Source: Candidatus Saccharibacteria bacterium UBA6224 (GTDB lineage: Bacteria; Patescibacteriota; Saccharimonadia; Saccharimonadales; UBA4665). From it: DNA of 64,000 nucleotides. The DNA lies in assembly GCA_002441585.1 (NCBI GenBank), contig DJWS01000004.1:24110-88109 (forward strand), given 5' to 3'. The position numbers were made by a program, and so were the translations under genes. The first letter of the stretch is position 1, and each line of letters starts with the position of its first letter. Positions 56,564 to 64,000 of this stretch are shown here, in pieces. The notes beneath the pieces were generated by a model. That model worked only from the letters and a program-made list of their open reading frames with translations. It was not told the DNA's origin and did no database searches.

Positions 56564-57010
56564 ATGAATTGGTCGCCTTCCCAGGAAAAGCCCGATTGTC
56601 TAGCAGTTACCCTAACACCACCCGAGGCGAACGCCGTCGCCAATGCGGTAGCCGACTACTGCATGGATCGGCTGCAACACGGAAATGAACCATTCGACTT
56701 TCACATGAGGTTAATTGAGGCGGCTCAAGAAGGCCGGTCGCTCAATCTGCGATATGATCCTCTTAATTTGCGACGTCTGACCAAGATGATGCTGGAATAT
56801 GCCAGTTCGAATATTCAGGCTGCAGCATCCGAAACTAGTGCCAATTGCCCTCCAGACAGGCTACCATTTAATGATTTGGCTCAAGACAGGCTAACGGAGG
56901 CCGATACGCTTACCTATGTTTCAGAAGAAATCAAAGCGGCGGTGCTGACCTTTGAGGGTAGGCCGAATGACGTCGAAATGAGCGAGTTCGTCCAGGAAAG
57001 TACGCGTTAG
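56564..57010 (+). CDS. Small soluble protein, unknown
   Basis: 148 residues, helical, with an Ala-rich first half (PPEANAVANAVADYCMDRL), a middle segment DPLNLRRLTKMMLEYASSNI and an acidic tail. No family recognised, no membrane segment. Transcribed from its own consensus promoter after orn. The next 120 nt have no convincing gene; a 7-bp hairpin CACTAAT/ATTAGTG (57035-57053) could end the message. Confidence 0.55.
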   Translation: MNWSPSQEKPDCLAVTLTPPEANAVANAVADYCMDRLQHGNEPFDFHMRLIEAAQEGRSLNLRYDPLNLRRLTKMMLEYASSNIQAAASETSANCPPDRLPFNDLAQDRLTEADTLTYVSEEIKAAVLTFEGRPNDVEMSEFVQESTR

Positions 57011-57131
57011 CGCAAGATCGAAACCGAAACTGTCACTAATCCTTAATTAGTGCCCAGGCCTGTCGTTATATCCGTATAGTATGTACGATCGGTAGCCAAG
57101 CATTAGAGCCCCAATGTAGCCGAGGACAAAA

Positions 57132-57160
57132 AATAGTGCCGGTTTAATGCCGGCACTATT
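57132..57160 (-). terminator. Terminator of the surface-protein gene
   Basis: On the minus strand AATAGTGCCGG / CCGGCACTATT, loop CATTAAA, followed by TTTTT. Confidence 0.92.
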
Positions 57161-57182
57161 GATTCTGCTGTCAACCTCAGTT

Positions 57183-59927
57183 TTAGGCGTTGCTGCCTGC
57201 ACGGCGGAACAGCAGGGCAAAGAATGCGCCGACTGCTGCGGCCATGACTGCTAGCCACCACCAGCCTAGACCCAGAAAGGCACCTGATTTGTCTACATTC
57301 GGCTTTTTGGTGCTGCTGGCGAGGTTTACGGTGTCGTCCTTAGTTTCTGTGGCGCTGTTGTCAGTGCTGGCGCCGAGGACTTGGCCGTCGTTGTTGGGCG
57401 TAACCGTTACGACAGGTTGCTGTCCAGTGGCTTGGTCGCTATTACCACTGCCTTGGCTAGCCGTACGACCGGTAAGGCTGGCGTGAGGAGCCTGTACCGT
57501 TACGTTTGCAGTGGCTTGGTAACTGTTGCCGGCTGTGTCGGTGGCGATCAGTACTACGGTGTGTGAACCGACGCTCAGGGCGCTAATGATGTCGAAGCTC
57601 CAGGTGCCATCGCCATTATTGGTGGCTGCCATTGCGCTGCCACCGTCGATAGCCACAGTCAGAACAGCCGTAGGGTCGTCAACCGTACCAGTCAGTGTCG
57701 GCGTAGTGTCAGTGCCGGTGTAGGCATCGATAGCCGCGACAGGCGCGGTGTTGTCGATTGTGAATGTGACTACTACATTAGCGCTGCGATTACCGGATGT
57801 CGAAGTGCCCCCGGCGGCATCACGAGCAGCTAAGGTTACTTCGTACACACCCTCATCCGTGAGCGTTCGTAGCACCTTGTCCGAAAAGCTAGTGGAGTCA
57901 TTGGTGGTCTGGCTATAGATGACCGTGCCGTCTTTCTTGATCTGTACCCAATAGTGGTGCGGGTTGGCGTCATTTACCGAACCCTTTACGTCCACAGGGC
58001 CCTGCAGAACGGCTCCATCAGCAGGCGAGTCGATTGATACCGTTGGTGCGGTGTTGTCGACAGTAAAGCTATGCTCGCGGTGAGCGGCATTGTTATTCCA
58101 GTAGCGTGTATTGCCCGCAGAATCTGTTGCCCTTAAGACTACGTATACCGGCCCGTCATAAAGGGTTGTTGTGTCGATGGCAACGGAGAAGATACTTCCA
58201 TTTTTTGTGAGTGAGTTGTTGGTTTTGCCCTGTTCCCACACGTATGTTTTGTTCCCCGCCTTGGTGGGCACGGTCATGAGCAATTTTTTGATACCGTTCG
58301 CGTCAGCTACTTCTGCTCGTACTTCAACATCACCCGAGACTATTTCGCCATCGGATGGGTTACTGATAGCGAATGTTGGGGCAGTGTTATCTACTGTGAA
58401 CCTGCGCTCTTGGCTGCCAGTGCTGCCGCCCTGGAAGTCCGTGCCGGTATATACCAGCAAGTAATCACCGTCGGGTAGGTTATCTGTTCCCGGCATGCTG
58501 TATGTGTAGTTCCCGTGCACATCGATGCCCGTACCGTAAACGATGCCCGATGGGTAGTAGTGGCCATTATCTAGGTTGACCAATACGAAACTTGCGTAGT
58601 TGGCCTTTACGTCATCGGTAAATGCACCTTTGATAACTAGTTCGTCACCTGTAATAGCAGTAGATACTATCGAACCTTCAGCTGGGGTTGTAACGGTCAG
58701 CGTTGGCGCTGCATTGCTAGAGCTAGAGGTAATGGAAACATTGTCGAACAGGAACCCGTTGCCATTGTTTGCCGGCACGGCAGTGCCTGCCGCACGAAAG
58801 AGTAGGCGCTCAGTCTTGGGGACTACGTTACCATTCCCACTCTGTTCGGTGTCGTATCGATAGTAGTCTTCCCAGGTTGTTCCCGAATGTACTTGGGTCC
58901 CATCTATGTAGACATTGACCACATCGTTTGATGGCCCATTCTTGTAGTTGATGACAAATTTTACATTGTGCACTTCTGTTCTAGTCAGGGTGGCAACCTC
59001 AGTTTCGTTGAAGACAGCACTAGTGCCCAGGGGCCCTGCATCAGTTGCATCGTCGAAATACACGTGGATGGAATCGGTTTGGTCTTCAAATCGTAAGTAA
59101 CTAATACGATTACCATAGCCATCATCAGGAGATACCGACAATGCCATGCCGGGCTGAACTGCTGATTTTGTTGAAGCAATATCAAAGGAGGCCGAGAACA
59201 CATCCTTGGTTGCGCCAGTTGAACTTTCTCCGGCTGACGTCGTAGCATAGGAGAAGGTTTGATTGCCAAATGCGCCAGAGGTAACGGCATTAGAGATGCG
59301 GAGAGTTTTACAACCCAATGAATTCAAGCCGTAGGTGTTGTCTACTATTGATTGGTCGTAGTTGCCGGTAGAGGTCCAGCCATTCTGGGCATTTACTGAG
59401 GCGATGGTGCCATTCTCAAAATTTCCATCAGTGGCAGACGTGCACACTGGTGTCACGACAAATTTAGTCCAATCGAAGTCTGTGTCGCGCTCTGCACCGA
59501 AGGTTGAGCGTACTTCTACGTAGCCGTTAGCCGAGATTGTGTGTGTTTCTGTTGAGTTGTTCAGGCAAAAGTATGGATAGAGTCCATCGATGACCCCAGT
59601 GTTATAGTTATTGCCGCTGTTTTCGGCGAGCTTTTGTGAGGCATCTCCATCAGTACGATACTCGAAGCACATATAGTACGGATCGGGATTATGGAATGCG
59701 AGAGTTACGCTATTATCGTTAGCAGCAGTCTGCTCTACGTAGCCGTGTCCGGCCGTCTTGTTAGCCTGGTTGGTGCTGGGGTAGGTATAACCGACCGCGT
59801 ACGCAGTGGGGCTGAATAGCGCCGGGAGGGCGCTGCCAAGGCTCATGCCAACGAGTACCAGGGTGGAAATGCCGTATGACAATTTCTTTGTTAATTTTTT
59901 AATGCCGGATATGTAGGTATATCTCAA
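57183..59927 (-). CDS. Large surface protein with Ig-like repeats and C-terminal membrane anchor
   Basis: 914 residues. Signal peptide (LSYGISTLVLVGMSLGSALP) ending in TAYAV. Residues 50-390 include a LamG/concanavalin-like part (SYLRFEDQTDSIHVYFDDAT, then VNVYIDGTQVHSGTTW). From about 400 to 820 there are Ig-like repeats, each joined by F(T)VDNTAPT: PAEGSIVSTAITG, PSDGEIVSGDVEV and PADGAVLQGPVDV, then a fourth DGTWSFDIISALSVGSHTVV. A Ser/Thr/Gln-rich stalk precedes the final helix WWWLAVMAAAVGAFFALLFR with a basic end. No LPxTG. Probably an adhesin or host-contact fibre. The base composition seems richer in A+T than the neighbours. Confidence 0.85.
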   Translation of the reverse strand: MRYTYISGIKKLTKKLSYGISTLVLVGMSLGSALPALFSPTAYAVGYTYPSTNQANKTAGHGYVEQTAANDNSVTLAFHNPDPYYMCFEYRTDGDASQKLAENSGNNYNTGVIDGLYPYFCLNNSTETHTISANGYVEVRSTFGAERDTDFDWTKFVVTPVCTSATDGNFENGTIASVNAQNGWTSTGNYDQSIVDNTYGLNSLGCKTLRISNAVTSGAFGNQTFSYATTSAGESSTGATKDVFSASFDIASTKSAVQPGMALSVSPDDGYGNRISYLRFEDQTDSIHVYFDDATDAGPLGTSAVFNETEVATLTRTEVHNVKFVINYKNGPSNDVVNVYIDGTQVHSGTTWEDYYRYDTEQSGNGNVVPKTERLLFRAAGTAVPANNGNGFLFDNVSITSSSSNAAPTLTVTTPAEGSIVSTAITGDELVIKGAFTDDVKANYASFVLVNLDNGHYYPSGIVYGTGIDVHGNYTYSMPGTDNLPDGDYLLVYTGTDFQGGSTGSQERRFTVDNTAPTFAISNPSDGEIVSGDVEVRAEVADANGIKKLLMTVPTKAGNKTYVWEQGKTNNSLTKNGSIFSVAIDTTTLYDGPVYVVLRATDSAGNTRYWNNNAAHREHSFTVDNTAPTVSIDSPADGAVLQGPVDVKGSVNDANPHHYWVQIKKDGTVIYSQTTNDSTSFSDKVLRTLTDEGVYEVTLAARDAAGGTSTSGNRSANVVVTFTIDNTAPVAAIDAYTGTDTTPTLTGTVDDPTAVLTVAIDGGSAMAATNNGDGTWSFDIISALSVGSHTVVLIATDTAGNSYQATANVTVQAPHASLTGRTASQGSGNSDQATGQQPVVTVTPNNDGQVLGASTDNSATETKDDTVNLASSTKKPNVDKSGAFLGLGWWWLAVMAAAVGAFFALLFRRAGSNA

Positions 59928-60057
59928 GACAGTCTCCTCTGAATATTAAATGGCACTACTCCAAACAAACACCACTTTTCAAGTGAATACTTCTAGTGTA
60001 CTCTAATTGTCAATTCGTCAATAACCCACAACGTTGGATGCGATACAATTAATATTC

Positions 60058-60384
60058 ATGGACCCAATGGATCATAAGACTGTTGAAGACTACATTCTAA
60101 GCATGCCGAACGCAGTGCGCGAGTATCCGTTCGGCGAGAGCGTGGCCGTGTACAAGGTTAACGACAAAATGTTCGCCCTGATGGACGAGAAGAAATCGCC
60201 CGTGAACTTGAGCCTCAAGTGTGATCCGCTGCTGGCGACTACGCTTCGTGAGCGCTACGAAAGCGTCCTACCTGGATATCATCTGAATAAAAAACACTGG
60301 AACACACTAATTCTGAGTGGCCAATTGCCCTGGGGCGAAGTCCAGGACCTGATTCGCCACTCGTATCAACTAGTAGCTGCGTAA
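60058..60384 (+). CDS. MmcQ/YjbR-family protein
   Basis: 108 residues with the CyaY-like fold: PFGESVAVYKVNDKMFALMD, VNLSLKCDPLLATTLRERYE and LPGYHLNKKHWNTLILSGQL are the family blocks. The family may bind DNA; its exact role is not known. TACAAT lies 8 nt before the chosen ATG, and MDPMDHKTVEDY fits the family start. Confidence 0.9.
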   Translation: MDPMDHKTVEDYILSMPNAVREYPFGESVAVYKVNDKMFALMDEKKSPVNLSLKCDPLLATTLRERYESVLPGYHLNKKHWNTLILSGQLPWGEVQDLIRHSYQLVAA

Positions 60385-60413
60385 GGCTGAAAGGCAGCCC
60401 GATTCTAGATTGG

Positions 60414-61061
60414 TTAAGATTTGCCTTGCTCGATTAAAAGGGCGGCTTCGTCGAACATGGCTTTGTAAGTGGCTCGTGCCGTCTGGTTCTGACTGCCTTG
60501 ATAGGCAGCGGTGAGGCTGCGCTGGTAGTCTGTCAGCTCATCAATCAGGACAGTCGTGGTGGTACTGTCGAGCGTGCCATTGCCGGCGGCGGCCTTGAGG
60601 GTATCGTCGGTTTTGGTGTCCATGCCAGCGGTCAGGACCTTTTCATCCACGGCAGCATCATTGGCGGCCAAGAACTTGAGATATTCAGCTTGGGTTGAGG
60701 CCAGCGTTAGGCTGGTGTTGACACTAAAGTTTTTGACCTTGCTGTCATCGAGCTTGCTGAAGTTGAGCTGGGCGACACGGACGATCTCGGTCTGTTGTTG
60801 GGCAATTTGGAGTAATACGGGGGCTGAGGTATTGCGATTGGCGAACGACATGATGACAAACGCCACCACGACCAGCACGGCTCCGGCGCCGACGATGGCG
60901 AATAGTTTGGGCAGGTGCTTTTTCTGCACTTTTGGTGGAGCGGTGTTGGCGCTCATTATGAAATCATACGGCGTACTAACCACCGGCTTGCCTGGTGATT
61001 GTGGCACCGAGGAGCCAGGCGGTGGGATGTTGGGACGTCGAAATGGATCTTGCGGGGGCAT
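60414..61061 (-). CDS. Single-span membrane protein, unknown
   Basis: 215 residues. A Pro-rich cytoplasmic head (RRPNIPPPGSSVPQSPGKPV), one membrane segment near 50-72 (KLFAIVGAGAVLVVVAFVIM) and an all-helical extracytoplasmic domain (QIAQQQTEIVRVAQLNFSKL). No family recognised. Proteins of this build (proline head, single helix, helical outer domain) recur in Saccharibacteria. Confidence 0.62.
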   Translation of the reverse strand: MPPQDPFRRPNIPPPGSSVPQSPGKPVVSTPYDFIMSANTAPPKVQKKHLPKLFAIVGAGAVLVVVAFVIMSFANRNTSAPVLLQIAQQQTEIVRVAQLNFSKLDDSKVKNFSVNTSLTLASTQAEYLKFLAANDAAVDEKVLTAGMDTKTDDTLKAAAGNGTLDSTTTTVLIDELTDYQRSLTAAYQGSQNQTARATYKAMFDEAALLIEQGKS

Positions 61062-61108
61062 AGCTAATGCTTATCTTACAAAACTTCGGCGATTGGCGCT
61101 AGGGCAAA

Positions 61109-61137
61109 TTGACAGACCGGGCTAATTACCGTAGAGT
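61109..61137 (+). promoter_or_regulatory. Promoter of the 53-residue basic protein gene
   Basis: TTGACA (61109-61114), 17-nt spacer, TAGAGT (61132-61137). The leader of about 45 nt carries a small hairpin, TTCCGC-ATCG-GCGGAA (61150-61165), and AGGAGG before the ATG. Confidence 0.78.
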
Positions 61138-61188
61138 ATGTGTAGATAGTTCCGCATCGGCGGAAGTATAGAGGCACGAGGAGGAGAA

Positions 61189-61350
61189 ATGGCATTCAAA
61201 GGTGCTACCGGACGCAGCATGGCCGCCGCTCTCGGTCGACCAGTCGATCGTGTGCAACCGCGACGAGCCAAGGGGCAAGTCGGGCGCCACGCAGGCACCA
61301 TCCAGACGACGCCCTTTCCGCAATCGGGAAGAAAACGTCGTACCCAGTAG
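61189..61350 (+). CDS. Small very basic protein (53 aa)
   Basis: Starts MAFKGATGRSMAAALGRPVD and is rich in Arg, Lys and Gln (QPRRAKGQVGRH, SGRKRRTQ at the end), with almost no acidic residues. It looks like a nucleic-acid or ribosome-binding protein. It has a consensus promoter and a strong AGGAGG site, so it is probably abundant. No ribosomal family is matched by eye. It precedes a 290-nt non-coding stretch before dnaG. Confidence 0.62.
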   Translation: MAFKGATGRSMAAALGRPVDRVQPRRAKGQVGRHAGTIQTTPFPQSGRKRRTQ

Positions 61351-61635
61351 TCACCACTGACTACTCATCCTTCATCACACCGGCGGCGGTACCGGAAGAG
61401 CTACAACGCTCGAAGAGTCGAAGCGCGAATTGCGCCTCACTCATACCGAAATTGTCTCAAATCATACGCGGTCATCTCGAACCCCGCGCCGATGCATCCC
61501 AAAGCTGCTCGGAAAGTCGAGCGCCCCCAGTTTTTGCTCTCCCGAGCCCCCGCATGATTGCGGACAAGACTGGGGGATTTTCATGTCTGGCAAACAGATA
61601 GCGTACAATAGGGATAAGAGGAGACGACAGAGGCA
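61351..61635 (+). other. Non-coding leader region before dnaG with terminator-like hairpin
   Basis: No convincing gene in 285 nt. At 61524-61581 a nested hairpin (CCCCCAGT ... ACTGGGGG, with inner CCGC-ATGATT-GCGG) is followed by ATTTTC, a likely terminator for the 53-residue gene or the end of a small RNA. Then TACAAT (61604-61609) is a probable -10 for dnaG. A structured RNA from about 61351 to 61580 cannot be excluded; it matches none I know. Confidence 0.45.
61524..61581 (+). terminator. Nested hairpin terminator before dnaG
   Basis: Outer stem CCCCCAGT / ACTGGGGG, inner stem CCGC / GCGG with ATGATT loop, followed by ATTTT. It probably ends transcription from the 61109 promoter. Confidence 0.6.
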
Positions 61636-63393
61636 GTGGACGCCGTAGAAGAGGTAAAGAGCCGGCTCAGTATCGAGGACGTCATCAGCGAATACGTCCA
61701 GCTTAAGCGTGCCGGTCGGAACTGGAAGGGCTTGAGCCCGTTCAGCAGCGAGCGCACGCCTAGTTTTATGGTCAGTCCCGAAAAGCAGATTTGGCACGAC
61801 TTCAGTAGCGGCAAGGGTGGGGATATGTTCAGCTTTGTCATGCAGATGGAGGGATTGGATTTCAAGGAAACCCTCGAACTCTTGGCCCGCAAAGCCGGTG
61901 TTGACCTGGAACAATATCGGACCAAGGGCGGGCAGTCCGGCGGCCCCGACAAAGAGCGTCTGCACGAGATATTGGAACTGGCCACCAAGTTTTACCAGAC
62001 GCAGCTGTCTAGTAACCCCGAGGCTGTTGAGTATGTCTTTCGGAAGCGGCAGTTTACCAAGGACACGGCGCTGGACTGGCGCTTGGGCTACGCACCAAAT
62101 ACTGGCACGGCCCTGATAGATTTTTTGAAAAAGCGTGGTTATGACGAACGAGACATCAAACTAGCGGGCCTATCTAGCCGCTACGGTAGCGACTTATTCC
62201 GCGGACGGGTGATGATTCCACTCTGTGATCAACAAGGTCGAGTGGTCGGTTTTACGGCGCGTATCCTGAAGGATGATCCCAACGCTCCGAAATATATCAA
62301 CACGCCGGCAACACCGTTGTACGACAAGAGCCGACACGTTTTTGGATTACATCTGGCGAAGGTATCCATCCGTAAGGAAAAATACGTCGTCTTAGCCGAG
62401 GGCAACCTGGATGTCATCATGAGTCACCAAGCCGGCGTCCGCCAGGTGGTTGCCACGGCCGGTACGGCCCTGACCGAGCAACATCTCAAGGCGCTAAGTC
62501 GGCTGACAGGCGACATCAGGTTGAGCTTCGACGCCGATGCGGCCGGCCTGAATGCCACCGAACGGGCCATCCCGATCGCCAGCAAGACCAAGGTATCGCT
62601 CAGCATCATTACCATCCCTAGCGGCAAGGATCCGGATGAACTAATCAAGCAAGACGTGGACACCTGGAAAAAAGTTATTCAATCGCCACAATACGCGCTT
62701 GATTGGCTGGTCGGCAGATACAAAGCGACGCTCAATCTGACGACTGCTCAGGGCAAGCGGGAGTTCAGCGACGTGTTGTTGCCGGTCGTAAAAGCTTTGA
62801 ATGATCCGGTAGAGCAAGATCACTACTTGGGTGTCATCGCTCGCGATATCGAAAGCAGCAAGGAAGCTTTGGCGGCTAAGATGGCCCAGGCAGCAACCAA
62901 CCAGACCGCCAAACCGCTCAAGCGCCGAATGGCCGAGATTGTGCTGCCGCCCAAGCCGGTGCTGGAGTACCAAAAACAGCAGGATCATTTCCTCAGTCTG
63001 TTGCTGCACCAGCCCACCCTGCGCAATTACCTAGAGCCAATGGATAAGGATATGTTCAGTCGCGAAGAGGCGCAGTCGCTGTTTGAATTTTTGCGGGACA
63101 ACCCGGACTTCAAAGGTACCGGTGACGCTAACCAGGCAGCTTTGCGACCCCTGGAAATGTATGTTAAAATCTTACTCGTACAGTATGAAGAGCTCTACCA
63201 GGGCCTCGAGCTAACCGAACTTCGCTACGAAGCAGCTCGATTGCAGGCACGACTGGTCGAGGTATATGTAAAAGATCAAAAACAGCATTTGGCAGCGCAA
63301 TTACGCGAAGCCGACGATTCGGAGTCGCACACACTCCTCATAAAAGTAAAACAGCTCGACGAATTACTTAAGCGAACCGCAGGAGGTATGTAG
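61636..63393 (+). CDS. dnaG: DNA primase DnaG without zinc ligands
   Basis: 585 residues. Makes RNA primers at the fork. The N-terminal region keeps the zinc-domain fold ([20 protein letters not shown], then [18 protein letters not shown]), but all four metal ligands are replaced (Cys to Ser, His to Ser, Cys to Asp, Cys to Ser). The TOPRIM domain is intact: [15 protein letters not shown] and [12 protein letters not shown]. The C-terminal helicase-binding part is short and divergent. GTG start at 61636 with AGAGG just upstream. It overlaps the next start by one base (TAGTG). Confidence 0.93.
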   Translation: MDAVEEVKSRLSIEDVISEYVQLKRAGRNWKGLSPFSSERTPSFMVSPEKQIWHDFSSGKGGDMFSFVMQMEGLDFKETLELLARKAGVDLEQYRTKGGQSGGPDKERLHEILELATKFYQTQLSSNPEAVEYVFRKRQFTKDTALDWRLGYAPNTGTALIDFLKKRGYDERDIKLAGLSSRYGSDLFRGRVMIPLCDQQGRVVGFTARILKDDPNAPKYINTPATPLYDKSRHVFGLHLAKVSIRKEKYVVLAEGNLDVIMSHQAGVRQVVATAGTALTEQHLKALSRLTGDIRLSFDADAAGLNATERAIPIASKTKVSLSIITIPSGKDPDELIKQDVDTWKKVIQSPQYALDWLVGRYKATLNLTTAQGKREFSDVLLPVVKALNDPVEQDHYLGVIARDIESSKEALAAKMAQAATNQTAKPLKRRMAEIVLPPKPVLEYQKQQDHFLSLLLHQPTLRNYLEPMDKDMFSREEAQSLFEFLRDNPDFKGTGDANQAALRPLEMYVKILLVQYEELYQGLELTELRYEAARLQARLVEVYVKDQKQHLAAQLREADDSESHTLLIKVKQLDELLKRTAGGM

Positions 63394-64000
63394 TGGCAAA
63401 AGCCAATAAACCCGACGACAAACCAAAACTAACCGCTGATGAACTGAAGGCCCAACTGATAGGGGAGGCCAAAAAGCAAGGTCATATCAGCCAAAAAGAA
63501 ATTAACGCGGCTATCCCAGACACGCCGGAAAATGCCGAAGTGCTCGATGCACTGTTGACGGAGCTAGCCGACGCTAACGTCGAGGTGACGACGGCCGAGC
63601 CGAACACTGAAGGTTTCAGCGATGACTGGGTCGAGGAAGAAGCCGAGGAAGAAGACCTGACGACCGCGACTAGCCCGGCCTATCTCGAAGATGATGTGTC
63701 TGATGACTCGGTCCGGCTGTACCTGCGTGAAATCGGCAAGATTCCACTATTGACTGCCGAAGAAGAGCTGGCCCTAGCACACCGCGTCGTGGCTGGCGAA
63801 CAAGACGCCAAAGATAAGATGGCCGAAGCTAACATGCGCTTGGTGGTCAGTATCGCCAAACGTTATGTTGGGCGAGGCTTGGACCTACTTGATCTGATTC
63901 AAGAAGGCAACACTGGTTTGCTGCGGGCCGTCGAAAAGTTTGATCCGGACAAAGGGTTCAAATTCAGTACCTACGCGACTTGGTGGATCCGCCAGGCCAT
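63393..64000 (+). CDS. rpoD: RNA polymerase sigma factor RpoD (3' end outside window)
   Basis: First about 202 codons of the housekeeping sigma factor. Region 1.1-like part at residues 1-95 (acidic tail [14 protein letters not shown]), region 1.2 [20 protein letters not shown], then region 2 ([32 protein letters not shown]). GTG at 63393 overlaps the dnaG stop, with AGGAGG upstream. dnaG-rpoD is the classic macromolecular synthesis order. The gene continues past the window. Confidence 0.97.
   Translation, partial: MAKANKPDDKPKLTADELKAQLIGEAKKQGHISQKEINAAIPDTPENAEVLDALLTELADANVEVTTAEPNTEGFSDDWVEEEAEEEDLTTATSPAYLEDDVSDDSVRLYLREIGKIPLLTAEEELALAHRVVAGEQDAKDKMAEANMRLVVSIAKRYVGRGLDLLDLIQEGNTGLLRAVEKFDPDKGFKFSTYATWWIRQA

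Noticed and set aside
57049..57180. Hydrophobic frame on the minus strand downstream of the surface protein
   Set aside because: It reads through the terminator hairpin and has no start codon or ribosome site; only 18 codons follow its first ATG.
61126..61323. Opposite-strand frame over the 53-residue gene
   Set aside because: It lacks a ribosome site and covers the promoter of the plus-strand gene.
1..64000. Recoded TGA (as in Gracilibacteria or Absconditabacteria)
   Set aside because: Many genes end in TGA at the family's normal length (yidC, recF, gdhA), and conserved proteins have no internal TGA.

Overview
The window looks like a stretch of a Candidatus Saccharibacteria (TM7, CPR/Patescibacteria) chromosome around the replication origin. 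The reasons are the compact gene order yidC-rnpA-rpmH-oriC-dnaA-dnaN-recF, a type IV secretion-like locus directly behind recF, short gaps with many 1-8 nt gene overlaps, very small proteins, a DnaG that lacks zinc ligands, and standard use of TGA as stop. The organism assignment is inferred from gene content; no database was searched.

Layout. 0-0.8 kb: the end of a glycosyltransferase. 0.8-7 kb: the origin core, with khpB/jag, a 35-codon coupled small ORF, yidC, rnpA and rpmH on the minus strand, and dnaA, dnaN and recF on the plus strand; DnaA-box-like sites flank dnaA on both sides. 7-23.5 kb: a divergent envelope-spanning secretion locus. Its minus-strand arm holds a VirB6/TrbL-like polytopic protein, an unknown soluble protein, a PrgI/VirB3-like protein, a TraC-like protein, a VirB4 ATPase, a 1049-residue protein ending in an M15-peptidase-like domain, a lysozyme-like plus NlpC/P60 hydrolase and two small anchored proteins. 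Its plus-strand arm holds six tandem pilin-like paralogues. 23.6-29.8 kb: hsp20, comF, three tRNA-Ser genes, one tRNA-Arg gene and several tiny genes, with unusual repeats behind the tRNA genes. 29.8-44.2 kb: housekeeping and unknown genes (HD protein, phosphodiester glycosidase-like, HIT, XRE-HAD fusion, valS, tsaD, murE, a cmk-like kinase, amidinotransferase-like, a kinase-like protein). 44.2-57 kb: CIRCE-controlled groESL, a sortase, sugar isomerases, argS, mscL, gdhA, msrB, an HxlR/flavin reductase pair and orn. 57-64 kb: a 914-residue Ig-like surface protein, small genes, dnaG and the start of rpoD.

How the parts work together. The origin genes start replication and DnaA probably regulates itself through boxes in its leader. 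KhpB, YidC, RnpA and L34 form the usual ribosome and membrane-insertion cluster. The secretion locus has an assembly ATPase, channel-like membrane proteins, candidate pilins and two separate peptidoglycan-cleaving activities, which suits a host-attached epibiont. The sortase and the Ig-like protein add surface biology. groESL carries an HrcA operator.

Three patterns deserve most attention. (1) Behind the tRNA-Ser and tRNA-Arg genes there are hairpins, several with a GAA triloop, each followed by a partial copy of a tRNA 3' end, and two of the hairpin stems differ by paired (compensatory) changes. (2) In all four tRNA genes the 3' CCA sits inside a long inverted repeat, usually a terminator. 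(3) About twenty genes have a -10-like TANNNT box only 6-9 nt before the start codon and no Shine-Dalgarno sequence, which suggests widespread leaderless mRNAs.
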